From the NCBI GenBank assembly GCA_004154925.1, contig QJNS01000243.1:51658-115657 (forward strand): 64,000 bases of DNA, written 5' to 3'. Below, piece after piece: positions 42,701 to 52,486 of this stretch; position 1 is the first letter of the stretch; the number at the start of each line of letters is the position of its first letter. Below the pieces are notes generated by a model that saw nothing but the letters and a program-made list of their open reading frames with translations, made no database searches and was not told the origin of the DNA. The DNA is from Monosporascus cannonballus (lineage: Eukaryota > Ascomycota > Sordariomycetes > Xylariales). The position numbers were made by a program, and so were the translations under genes.

Positions 42701-45232
42701 AACAAAATATGGATTATTTAAATATTTGGTTATATTAATAGAATTTACGAACGTATTAATAACCTTTTAGCGGATAGTAAATTACGTATTATAAGAATAT
42801 CTCGATATTTTTGTCGTTTGCTATCTCGACGATATTTTTATCTTTTCAGAAACGGAAAAAATATATGCAAAATACGTTTACAAAGTTTTTTAAGCTTTAT
42901 AAAATGTAAAATTACTTATTAATACAAAAAAAATTAGTTTTATACATAAGAAATAAAATATCTGGGATATATTATTACCTTAGAATATATTAAGATAAAT
43001 TCTAAGAAAATTGCTGCAGTTATAAAATGGCAAATACCAAATACAGTTAAAAAGGTATAGGCATTTTTTAGATTCGCTAATTACTATAGGAAATTTATTT
43101 AAAATTGTAGCAAAATAATTATATCCTTAAAAAGTTTTACGAAAAAAAAAGAATTCAAATAAACGCCAGATACGAAAAAAGCATTTCAAGATATTAAGGA
43201 TGTAATTACTAACAAATTAATATTAATTATGTACGATTTAAACCGTCCCGTTAAATTAAAAACCGATATTTCGAATTACGCGTTAAACGTAATAATCGGA
43301 CAGCAAAATAATTAAGGTAAAATATACCTTATTGCATTTTTTTCGTACAAATTAAAAGGAACCAAACTTAATTACGGCATTCCAGATAAAAAATTTATAG
43401 CCATTATTATGGCATTTCGGGAATTTAGGTATTTCCTAAAAGGAAACTTATACCAAATTAAGGTTTATACGGATTATCAAAATCTTACCCGATTTATTAC
43501 GACCAGAAAACTTACAGGATGACAACTTTATTACGTAAAAAAATTGGCGAACTTCAACTTCGTTATTATCTATAAAAAAAATCAAAAAATAATAAAGCAA
43601 ATACCTTAAGTAGGCGACCAAACCTTAAAGAAAAATTGGTTAAAATTAGCTATACGATCTTTAATATTATTATAAAAGGATATTTACGCCTACGACAAAT
43701 TGTAACGATTCGGGCAATATCTTTTGATATATATCAAAGAATCCAGCAATATAACGATAATTTTCTAAAAAACCAAAAAATAAATAAAATATAAATTTTA
43801 AAAAAATATTAAAAAATTCTAATACGAAAAATATACGAACATTAATTATATAAAGATTTAAAGATTTATAAAACCTTAAAAAAACTTTAACGCATATATT
43901 TTTTTCCCAGAATGAAATTAACAATATAAAAAATTATATAGCAATACGTTATTTGTACCAGAATAAAGGTTCGACGACATAAGCCATACGGAAAATTACA
44001 GCTATTATTAATTATAAATTAACCATAATATTTAATTACATTCGATTTTATTATTAAATTTCTTATTTTAAAAATTCCAGTTACGGAAATATATTACGAT
44101 AATATTTTCGTAATCGTTAATCGATTTACGAAATTTTCTTATTTTTTACCATCTTATAAGGACATAAACGCCGAACAAATAATATATATTTTCTTTAGAT
44201 ATATTTTTAATATATACGGATTATTAATGGAAATTATTTCGGATAAAGGATCGATATTTATATCTAAATTTTGGCAAAACCTTATAATATAAATCGGCTT
44301 AAATTATAAGTTATCCAACGTTTTCAAACCTTAAATAAATAAACAAACAAAACGAATAAATTAAACTTTGGAAATTTATTTATAATATTATATCAATTAC
44401 GAACAAAATAATTAAGTTAAGAAATTACTTATTACCCTATTAGCTTATAATACCAATTATTACGAAAACATCAAAATAATATTTGCAAACGTAAATTTTA
44501 ATTTTATTCCAGAAATTTACAGAAAAATACGTAATAATAACCTAATTAATATCAAAATAATTTTCGTATCGGAATAATTATGATAATTATATTAAAAGAT
44601 AAAAATAAAATTAGAATTCGTACGAAATTAAATAAACAAATATTATAATCAAAAAAGGTTAAAAGGATTAATTTTCGAAAAAGGGGAAATAATTTATTTA
44701 GTTATTAAAAATATTTAAATAAAACGACCTAGTAAAAGACTTAATTTCAAATATATCGGTTTATACAAAATCGCCAAAAGAATTATAAAAAACAATTACT
44801 AATTAGAACTTTTACCAAAAGTTAAATTTTATTTAATTTTTTATATTTCCTTATTCGAATTAATAACAAATATAAACAAAATACATATAGCATAAAATAA
44901 TATAGAAATAAAAAACAAATAGGCATACGAAATAGAAAAAATTTTCGATATATAAAAACAAAACGGATTTACTTAGTACCTGATCAAATAGAAAAAATAC
45001 CTAAATATCGAAAATACCTGGGAACCTGTTAAAAACCTTATTAACGCCTAACGCCTATTAAAAAACTTTTACTAATAATAATAGGCGCGTTTAAATTAAT
45101 AGTCGACTAATTAATAATCGGAATATCGGGCTAATTAACCGTAACTTATGTTAACGAAATGGCCGCAACGGCGGCTTTTAGTTATTATTATTTTTTTTCC
45201 AAACGCTCGAATTTTTTCTATCGCCTCCGTAC

Positions 45233-45398
45233 TTTGAATACTTCGACGAAGTATTTCCATATTGCGATAACGAAATAACCGCCTTTATTTTTACAGGCGA
45301 TCCAATTTGTTAATAGCGGCCCATAACGTTTTACGAACTTGCTTTTTTTTACGTTTCAAACGATCCTTTTCGTTAAATAATTTTTGGTATTTAATTTT
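45233..45398 (-). pseudogene. Antisense coiled-coil ORF remnant in inner element
   Basis: Opposite to pol, the frame reads KYQKLFNEKDRLKRKKKQV, then WAAINKLDRL and, after two stops, RRLFRYRNMEILRRS. It is charged and heptad-like, similar in position and composition to the antisense stretch of Ma. It is broken by RIP-type stops. Confidence 0.5.
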
Positions 45399-45691
45399 TG
45401 AAAACCTAAAAACGTTATAAGGGTTATTATGATAAATACATTACGTATATTTCAAAGATTTTCGAATAACTTTACATTCTATATTTTCCTTTTCGTAACG
45501 AAAACAAAAAAGTATTTTAAAACCAAAACGTTTAATGCGTTTTAAAAGGATTAAAACGTTAATACGTTTACGAAAACGAGATTTTTTAATACGACCCGAT
45601 ATGATAAATATGAAAAAAAAGGTTATTTACCAAAAGTAATAAATAAATAATTTGATCTTTAAGGACAAAGATCCTAAAAAAGGAAAAATCG

Positions 45692-46086
45692 TATTATAAC
45701 TTAACGGTTTTGGTTTTTTCCCGGACGATTAGGACCATAAAAGGAACGGGTCCCACCCTAGCTAAGACGTTACGTAATTAGCTTAAAGGTTTTAAAACGC
45801 TAAGCACTTTAAGCCCTTTAAGCCAGTAGGAAGATTTAAAAGATTTAAAGGTCTTAAGGGTTTAAGCCGCTTAAGTACTTTAAGCCAAGACAAAAATATA
45901 TACGTTTGTTATTTTTATAGTTTAAATAACTTTAGCTTGCAATATAATATCGTTACCTAAGACGCCTTTGGTATTACGAAACGTGATACGTTACTGTATT
46001 TATTGTTCAGATTCCCACGATACTTCTGCCAACATAAACCCGTCGACTTAAGGTTCAATGGTTGGTTAAACCGCCTAGCCGTCACA
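45692..46086 (+). repeat. 3' LTR of inner element (type E)
   Basis: 395 bp, preceded by the purine tract AAAAAAGGAAAAATCG. It starts TATTATAACTTAACGG (RIP form) and ends CCGTCACA. It has the same length as the 5' copy. Confidence 0.88.
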
Positions 46087-46091
46087 ATTAG

Positions 46092-46331
46092 ATCTTTAAT
46101 AACGTCAAGATCTAATAAAAATCTAATTAACTTATAAAAATATATACGCTTATTACTTCCATAATCTAAATAACTTCAACTTGCAATATAATATCGTTAC
46201 CCAAAGCACCCTTAATATTACGAAACGTAATACGTTATTATATCTATTGCTCAGATTCCCACGATACTCCTGCCAACATAAACCCGTACGACTTAGGTTT
46301 AATAATTGGTTAAACCGCCTAGTTCGTCACA
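46092..46331 (+). repeat. 3' LTR of outer element, right half
   Basis: 240 bp continuing the LTR interrupted at 39356, ending GTTCGTCACA, followed by the duplication CAAAG and the Copia relic. Confidence 0.85.
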
Positions 46332-46336
46332 CAAAG

Positions 46337-46488
46337 CTTAGGTAGCAGAAAGGATAAGGATTGAATAGACGTTTATTAACACTATAGTAGCAGATGGCTT
46401 AATTAAGCCCTTGAAATTTTAGTAATATTAAAAGTTCGTTAGGTTACTAAATTTTCAGGACGTTATTTTAAGGCTAAAGGAAGCTTAA
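46337..46488 (+). pseudogene. Ty1/Copia RNase H relic, C-terminal part
   Basis: This continues the frame of 32491-32880 once the insertion and one CAAAG copy are removed. It reads VAERIRIE then stop (expected TGG), TFINTIVADGLIKPLKF, then FVRLLNFQDVILRLKEA and a terminal TAA at 46486-46488. The VADGL(T)KPL motif is typical of the very end of Copia polyproteins. Three further stops lie at expected CAG or TGG codons or nearby. Confidence 0.8.
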
Positions 46489-46634
46489 AAAGTATTGATT
46501 TATCTCAGGCGTTACCTAGTAATAAAAGATTATTGCCTCCGTTTTCTTTTTATCGTTCTTTTCCCTATAAGTTGTTATTACCTTTATCCTTAGACGATTT
46601 TAAAGGTAGGGTTAGTAAGGACACTTTTTAACAA

Positions 46635-46707
46635 AGCTTTTATGGTTTAGTGGTATAACGTCAGGTCCTAATATCTGAAGATATGGGTTCGAATCCGGTC
46701 AAAAGTT
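46635..46707 (+). tRNA. tRNA-like sequence, probably a pseudogene or SINE-type head
   Basis: 73 nt that fold roughly as a tRNA: acceptor AGCTTTT/AAAAGTT with one G-T pair, D-stem GTT/AAC, and a TTCGAAT T-loop. The A-box (TGGTTTAGTGG) and B-box (GGTTCGAATCC) fit the pol III consensus. The anticodon stem TCAGG/TCTGA leaves an 8-nt loop, so no anticodon can be assigned, and the T-stem has a G-G mismatch. A run of nine T occurs about 45 bp downstream (around 46752). These faults argue for a tRNA relic or tRNA-derived repeat, not a working tRNA gene. Confidence 0.45.
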
Positions 46708-48077
46708 CTGGCATTTCGAGTAATTTTCCGAGTTAATCGAGATGCTAATCACTTTTTTTTTCGTTTTTGCGCTTTTTATTATTTGTTAAAGGCTAACTAT
46801 TACGGTATTTCCTTTTTGGGAAGTTTTTCAAAGTTATGATAACTTCAGCTGTTAGTTCCTAATAGTTAGATGGATATATTAAACCTAGCTGAAATCGATT
46901 AAACAGCTAAGCCTTGGCTTAGTTTAATCACCTATTGAAACAAGGTTACTTTATGCACCCCCGGTATCTTTTCCTCTTAGCTACAGCTATATTTACGTGT
47001 ATAAAAGGAGGGTTCGTTACCCTCACCCTTTAGCCAGGACCTTCTAGAGGTCAAGGCAACCTGATAATACACTTTTCTTCAGTTATATGCTTCTGCGTGT
47101 GATGTCAGGGTCTCACAATTACCGCCTGGGCAATATAGGCGCGTCGGGGGTGTTCGATGAAGCAAGTTGTATATCCACCAGCGGACGCATGACACGGAAA
47201 CGCAAATATGGGGGAACGCCTTATTAGTCCATTGACTAGCTATACTTGACTTTCATTAATTTGTTTTGGCTCCTACGTAATAGTCCGTGTTTAGTTCAGA
47301 TATTTGAAAGACTTTTGAAGGTCCGAAAGGATTCTTGCAAAGCATATTTTCCTTATCGGAAGATCTATAGATTCCATAACCTCCACTCTAACAGAGTGAT
47401 CTACCAGTTACCCCACAATAGGTTTCATGTAAGGTGGCTGCTGAGAGCCTTCCACGATTCAGTAACATGACCCTTCCGAATAGACTTTCATTTACTATCC
47501 ACCTAGGCCTAGGGGCCTCTACACCATTAAATAAGAATTCTTTTAAATCGAAGCACTATGGATCTCGCTTTTACCAAGGACTCTGACAAGTGTCTGTCCG
47601 ACGGAGGCATCGGCTGAAGCCGGCCAGCCGAAAGGCATTGTGGACGTAGCTTGTCTGAATCAGGAATGCTCGCTTGCTCTACGCCTCGTTAAGTTTACCC
47701 TCTATGTCGTTCTTGTTGGCCGTTCTTTCACAACGGAGTCGCTTAATGTTCCCGCTGCAATAGCGGTAACCACCGAGTCCGAACTCCGCCATTACCATTC
47801 CCCTCCTTTTAAATAGTCGGACGAAATGTGTCTCCGGCGTCAGCTCATTTCTAGAGAAATTTATCCCAGATCACACTTCAGCCTTGCCACTTAAGGGGTA
47901 TTGGGGGAGTTGAAGGGGTGGGACAATTGATTGTATATATGTAGTCTTTCCTGATATATACAGAGATTGGCCGAAAGAACACGAATACTCTCCAATTGGG
48001 AGTTGTTTATGAACAATCTGGGTCTGTACTCCGGAGAAGCGCCGTGCCTATTCCCATTCGAGTAGGCGGAGTTCCCT
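46708..48077. other. Intergenic DNA 3' of the cellulase gene
   Basis: Normal base composition, no convincing gene. It holds an imperfect inverted repeat at 46897-46929 (arms GATTAAA...CTAAGCC and GGCTTAG.TTTAATC). It also holds a TATAAAAGG motif (about 47001) and a GC-rich hairpin-forming stretch near 47605-47640. Open frames here are short and show no motif. Confidence 0.5.
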
Positions 48078-49674
48078 TTAAACGTTGACGGTGGAGCCAA
48101 CAGGTCCGAACCTGATGTTGGACCAGATAACCTGTCTACTAAGAGTAAGCATCTCGCATATTGGACCTGAGAATGCGGGCCATACGCGTTGGGGTATGTG
48201 GCCTCGACCTCGGACGGGACGCCAGAGTTTTGCGGGCAATCACCACGAGCAGCACCAGGCTGGCCTGCCTTCTCAGGGGGGTAGATGGAGTCAAGCCAGA
48301 GCATGTTGGCATAGTGCTATACATCGCGTTAGTCAACTTTCCGTTTCAATTGGAGTTTGTAGATTTACATCATCCCAGATGGACATGACGAGGACCATGG
48401 GAATCTGCAGAGCCCTGTTGACCTGGGGGAATCCTCCACATTCGCTAAAGCGGTCCCTATCGTTGAAAACTTTGAATTGGTTCTTGCAGAACTCGGGAGT
48501 GATGGCGCTACTGGCTGGGAGGCCCGAGTAGGTCGGGCCGGGGATCTCGATCTTCTTGCCGTTTTGGACGAAGAACTGGGTGAGCTTGTCCCTCTCGAAG
48601 CGGGTAACGACGCTGCCGAACCAAGGTCAGCCACATGATACGAATCTTTGAGTGACGTTCCTACGTGAACTTCTTGCTGGTGTCGACAGTCTTGCCCTTG
48701 CCGTAGAAGTTCGTATTTCCCATACGGTATGGGTTATAGTCACAGCCGTTGGCATCGCACTTGCCAGCGAATCGGTCCTCGGAGTACGTTCCACCGCAGG
48801 TTTTGTCCTTGCAGACATGGTACTCATTTTCCGTGCAGGGGTGAGGAGTCAAGGCAAACGAGTGGGAGTTCGATTCCCTATCTCCAAGTCAGCCGCTTCA
48901 TCAATGATTATTTTGCATTGACCTTACCAAACGTCAATCTCAGCACAGCAGCCGCCCAGGCTTCCGACACCAGCGTTGGGATCGTTTTCAGACGGCTTCC
49001 AGCCTTCGATGTTACCCTTTAGGCGCTGTGTTAGTGACATACTATGAGATGGGCTGGATGCTACGAACCTTTCCGCCGACAAACTTGAGGTCACGGGCAC
49101 ATTGGGCGTCGCAGTAACCAGTGCCATACTTTGCACCAGCCTTGTTGGAAGGATAGCTGGCCATGCCACCGTCTTCCTCCATGGCAACGAAGTAAAGAGC
49201 GGAGTTGATACCACACTCTACGGTCGACAAGTCGACATCGAAGGCGAGCTCGTTGTTCATGAGCGTGAACATCTGGTACTTGCTGGCACCGTTCATTAGG
49301 TAGAGACGAGATCCGATGTTGGTTCCGTACTGATGCTTGGTGACGAACTTGAGGGTCAGGGCGTCGCCGCTGGTCGAAGCACCGTAAGTCGCCCTGTAGT
49401 CGGCGCCCTCAAGAGCGCACTTCTGAGCACAGTCATCGCCTGTCTTGCAGACATTCGTCCATTCGTTGCCGTCGTAGCAGTTTTCCGTACCATCGACGGA
49501 ATGGAGCCAACGCCAGTTGGAGTCAATGGCAACCTCGCCGTTTGTTGTCTGGCAGTTTCCCTTGCCGGTGCACCTCTTCCAGGTAAGCTTGGGGTGAGTC
49601 TCTGTCTGCTGCTTTCCGGCCTGTTGGGCTGCAGCGAGGCCCATCAGGCCTGCCGCGATAAGAGTATACATCAT
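48078..49674 (-). CDS. GH7 cellobiohydrolase-type cellulase, secreted, six exons
   Basis: Exons (minus): 49674-49069, 49016-48928, 48877-48665, 48612-48369, 48316-48186, 48135-48078, giving 446 aa. All five introns (47-53 bp) have GT/AG ends, and several have CTAAC branch points. Residues 1-17 are a signal peptide ending LAAA before QQ. The GH7 catalytic motif reads [11 protein letters not shown], supplying nucleophile Glu, Asp and acid/base Glu, with intron 2 splitting the W codon. Other family marks are [59 protein letters not shown] and a [15 protein letters not shown]-terminus. The [11 protein letters not shown]...GWKPS loops favour an exo-acting cellobiohydrolase over an endoglucanase. 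There is no linker or CBM1. It acts outside the cell on cellulose chain ends. The gene is intact and free of RIP stops, although transposon blocks begin about 1.6 kb to the left and 1.4 kb to the right. Confidence 0.93.
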
Positions 49675-49759
49675 GTAGTTCCCTTCTTTGAGCTGGTAGA
49701 GACGATTGGTGGTTATAGAGCGGAGCAGCCAACACAGAACTTCAGAGATACTGGGCGAT

Positions 49760-49767
49760 CCTTATAG
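49760..49767 (-). promoter_or_regulatory. Putative TATA box of the GH7 gene
   Basis: CTATAAGG on the minus strand, about 90 nt upstream of the first ATG (49674). A second TATA-like CTATAACC lies about 40 nt upstream. Assigned by position and motif only. Confidence 0.35.
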
Positions 49768-51103
49768 TTGCCGCCAGGTTGGCACCATGCCTCAGCTACA
49801 GTGCTGAACTGATGGCTAATAGCAAAAATGGAATCTATTTGGGATCCTCGGAGCGTGTCCCGAAATGGCAGAAATCCAGACGCTCCGACGGCACCTTTCA
49901 CGGCACTACGCTATTCACAGGTTGGTGCCGTAGTTCAGATGATCTCAATTGCATCCTAGCTCGGAGAAGCGGCCATTTTCTTCCGGAGCATCGTACGTAG
50001 GCCGTCCAATTTGGGTCTAATATCGACTGGTACCGTAGTCATCCAACGACTGGGTGTGGGGAAGGAGCGCGAATGAAGCTTCCAACCCGAATTTGTAAGG
50101 CTTTAGACTGTGGTTGGAGGAAGAGTAAAGAGGTGACAACGCTGCAGGGGGCCATGGGGGCCAAGACGACGTGAATTAAGCGGAGGGTCTAGAATCCGCA
50201 GCCTCTGAGGTAATGCAGGATGGCATCCAAGACACCGGCGCCCCCATTTTGGATACTGTCTCGGCGACAAAGACAGACACTGTCACAACGCGGTCATGGG
50301 GCCTAGGCTAATATGAGAGATATTGCGAGGTTAATTACAACATAGAACTAGGGTTTCTGAGTGAGACATACGCAGGTGTATAGGACATTGGGATATCGAT
50401 AGCAGGCGGTGGAAGTGGAGAAGATCGTCACTGATCGACATGGCGATGTGGGGCCAAGCTCTAAGAGAAGCCGTCTATCAAAGCTTGTTCTTATTCCAGC
50501 ACCATTTTCTTAGGGCTGGACATTGGGCGTCGCCGATCTTTCAAGGTGAGTCGGAAGAGCGTTTCTATACTAGAAGTATACGAGAGGCATCGTCCGACCG
50601 TTACTACTGGCTTGGACTGATACCTCCGCTCTTGATAAGACGCTTTAACTCTATACATATTACCTAATAATGGCCGATGGCACTCTAACACCGAAAAGAG
50701 GGGTCACGGGAAATTTCAGGTGCTTTTTGGTGTGCATCGTGAGAACTTGCTCTTGTTCAATTTAAGTCTAGACCCTTTTACAACATTGGATTCTTAGTAT
50801 AGCTACAGGCCGAGGTAGCTACAGCCAGCCGCACGGGCTAACCTTAATTGAGGAATGGTCTCTCTCAAGTCACTGCGAATTTGTCTCGGACGGAAACCCG
50901 AGTGCCCGCATCGGGTCGACGGCGGAGTGTCGTCCCCCGATGCTAGTAAGGAACTAGTGTCGTCGCATCAAACCCGACGCCTTGCCACGAGTTAACCTGA
51001 TGTGTAGTGATTAGCATAATCGGATCGGCTGGCACGTCCGACCAAGCCATTAACTATGGTGAACAGTGGGTGCCTCAAACCGCGTGAGGGTTTCTCAAAA
51101 TAG
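49768..51103. other. Upstream intergenic region of the GH7 gene
   Basis: About 1.3 kb of normal composition. Short open frames on both strands overlap each other (50440-50667 and 50491-50691) and show no motif. The region presumably carries the cellulase regulatory sites, but no factor-binding site could be assigned confidently. RIP-degraded sequence starts near 51104. Confidence 0.5.
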
Positions 51104-51230
51104 ACGTAATAAAATATTGTATTTATTATTTAAAATCTTACGATATTCTTATTAATATAAATCCGCACGACTTAAATTTAATAATTAATTAAATCGTTTT
51201 ACTACTATACGTTATAAATTTTTATCAGTA
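51104..51230 (+). repeat. Truncated LTR R-U5 end plus leader, RIP-degraded
   Basis: The AATAAAATATTGTATTTATT... to ...ACTACTATACG segment matches the last ~100 bp of the Gypsy LTRs, followed by the ATAAATTTTTATCAGTAAT leader. Both neighbours are normal-composition DNA. It is a small orphan piece marking an old insertion beside the cellulase island. Confidence 0.6.
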
Positions 51231-51720
51231 ATCCCCATCAAGCTTGCGCAACTAGTTATTGCATTTGACCTGCCTCTTTACCTGTTATGTCAGACGCGAA
51301 CGATATGCTAGTATAGCCGATGGTTAATGCACCAACGCTATATTTACACCTTTTGCCATTCATTGACCATGTAAGGGAATCCAGCGTCTAATAAGAATGA
51401 TATTACGAGAGGGTGGTAGTCAACTTAAGGCATTCCCGCCTCTAATCCATTACTCTTCTGTCCGAGGACCTCTGTTAAGGCCGCCAGATACTCTCTTCCC
51501 AATCCCCAACCCCTAAACACGTTGTTACATCATCCAACACGCCGTTAATTCTGGCTGCGATTCAGATCTGACCATACTTCCGGTGGATTCCCAGGACTGC
51601 CTACCCTCCATGCTAACTCTTGCTCCTTAGGCAACATTGATATTCTAGTCGTGAAGTCAACTTACCTGTTAAAGAAAAGGGTGAAGTAGAGAGTGAAAGG
51701 AGTAAGAAGGAGCTTAGCAG
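51231..51720. other. Intergenic DNA
   Basis: 490 bp of normal base composition between two retroelement remnants. I see no gene or RNA in it. Confidence 0.5.
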
Positions 51721-52486
51721 TGTGACAGCTAGGCCGTTTAACCAACTATTAAACCTTAGTCGTACGGGTTTATGTTGGCAGGAGTATCGTAAGAAACTGA
51801 GCAAAAGATATAATAATCGTATTACGTCTCGTAATACCAAAGATACCTTAGATAACGAATTGTTATTATACGCTAAAATTATTTAGATTATGAAAGTAAT
51901 AAGCGTATATATCTTGATCTGGCTTATTGGCTTACCACTAGTAGGTTGGTAATCCGGTTTACTGGCTTATTACCAGTAAGTTAGCAATCCATTACGTAAC
52001 TTTCCTTACCGCGCACTTATGGTTGGGTTATGACAGACCGTTTCTGGAAACCGTAGCTCGTTAGGTCATAATACGATTTTCTTTTTCTGCAAATTTTGCT
52101 TTTAAGATTTTCTTTTTTTGGTAAACCTTTTATATTTATTTAATATATTTTTCGGTATATCCAAATATCGTTCTTATAAATCCGAATAACGATTTGCCCT
52201 AGTTAATTTAATCAAACTTAAATATTTTGACGTAATATTTTATTTTTGTTATTTTACCCGGTAGCTTAATTGCTAAATAATAAACGGGGTTTTTCGTTAT
52301 AAAAAATATGTTCGCCGAGGCCGTTCATATAACGGAATAAAAATCCCTATTTCTATAATTAATCGTTATATCGCAAAATCGAAAAAGTTAAAAAAAGAAA
52401 AATTAACGGTCGAAAAATCTTTATCCGAAGTTTTTGCGCGTTTTTCCCGTATATGTCGTTAATGCCAGCATTATTAATCTCAAAGT
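51721..52486 (-). mobile_element. Gypsy remnant R1: type B 3' LTR plus 3' internal end
   Basis: The LTR 51721-52073 (353 bp) corresponds to the M1 LTRs. The internal piece 52074-52486 matches M1 at 17994-18400, including the antisense coiled-coil stretch (KSKKLKKEKLTVEKSLSE on the plus strand). It is cut at 52486 by R2. Left flank is AGCAG (51716-51720); no matching right-hand copy was found. Confidence 0.75.

Larger units (their letters stand above)
39357..46086 (+). mobile_element. Inner Gypsy chromovirus, youngest complete copy of the pile
   Basis: LTRs 39357-39751 and 45692-46086 are each 395 bp, and the duplication ATTAG (39352-39356, 46087-46091) is perfect. It sits inside the 3' LTR of the outer element. 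The Gag ATG has become ATA. The interrupted frames show a knuckle (about 40.60-40.66 kb), an intact YLDD RT motif (about 42.83 kb), an integrase tail with a GPY-like motif (about 44.76 kb), and a chromodomain (about 44.93-45.05 kb). It is as heavily RIP-mutated as its host, so later insertion did not spare it. An antisense coiled-coil remnant lies at 45233-45398. Confidence 0.88.
32881..46331 (+). mobile_element. Outer Gypsy chromovirus, carries the inner element in its 3' LTR
   Basis: The 5' LTR is 32881-33254 (374 bp). The 3' LTR is split into 39224-39356 and 46092-46331 (373 bp together). The target duplication CAAAG is perfect. The Gag start survives at 33315. Interrupted frames give a CCHC-type knuckle with Tyr for Cys (about 34.11-34.16 kb), a protease region (about 35.42 kb), a YFDN RT site (about 36.34 kb), a GPY motif (FKYIGPYKIAKK, about 38.24 kb) and a chromodomain (KMEKILNIRKQNGL, LIKWKKHPNSENT, about 38.44-38.55 kb). 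The polypurine tract AGGAAAAAGGAAATCG precedes 39224. It disrupts the Copia RNase H gene and is younger than that relic. Confidence 0.88.

Noticed and set aside
47370..47425. Possible minus-strand tRNA with a GTT anticodon-like loop
   Set aside because: A 7-nt loop on a short stem can be drawn, but there is no B-box (GGTTCRANYCC) and no acceptor stem.
48085..48531. Plus-strand 148-codon frame over the cellulase
   Set aside because: Antisense to GH7 exons and spanning its introns, with no motif. The GC-rich coding strand explains its openness.
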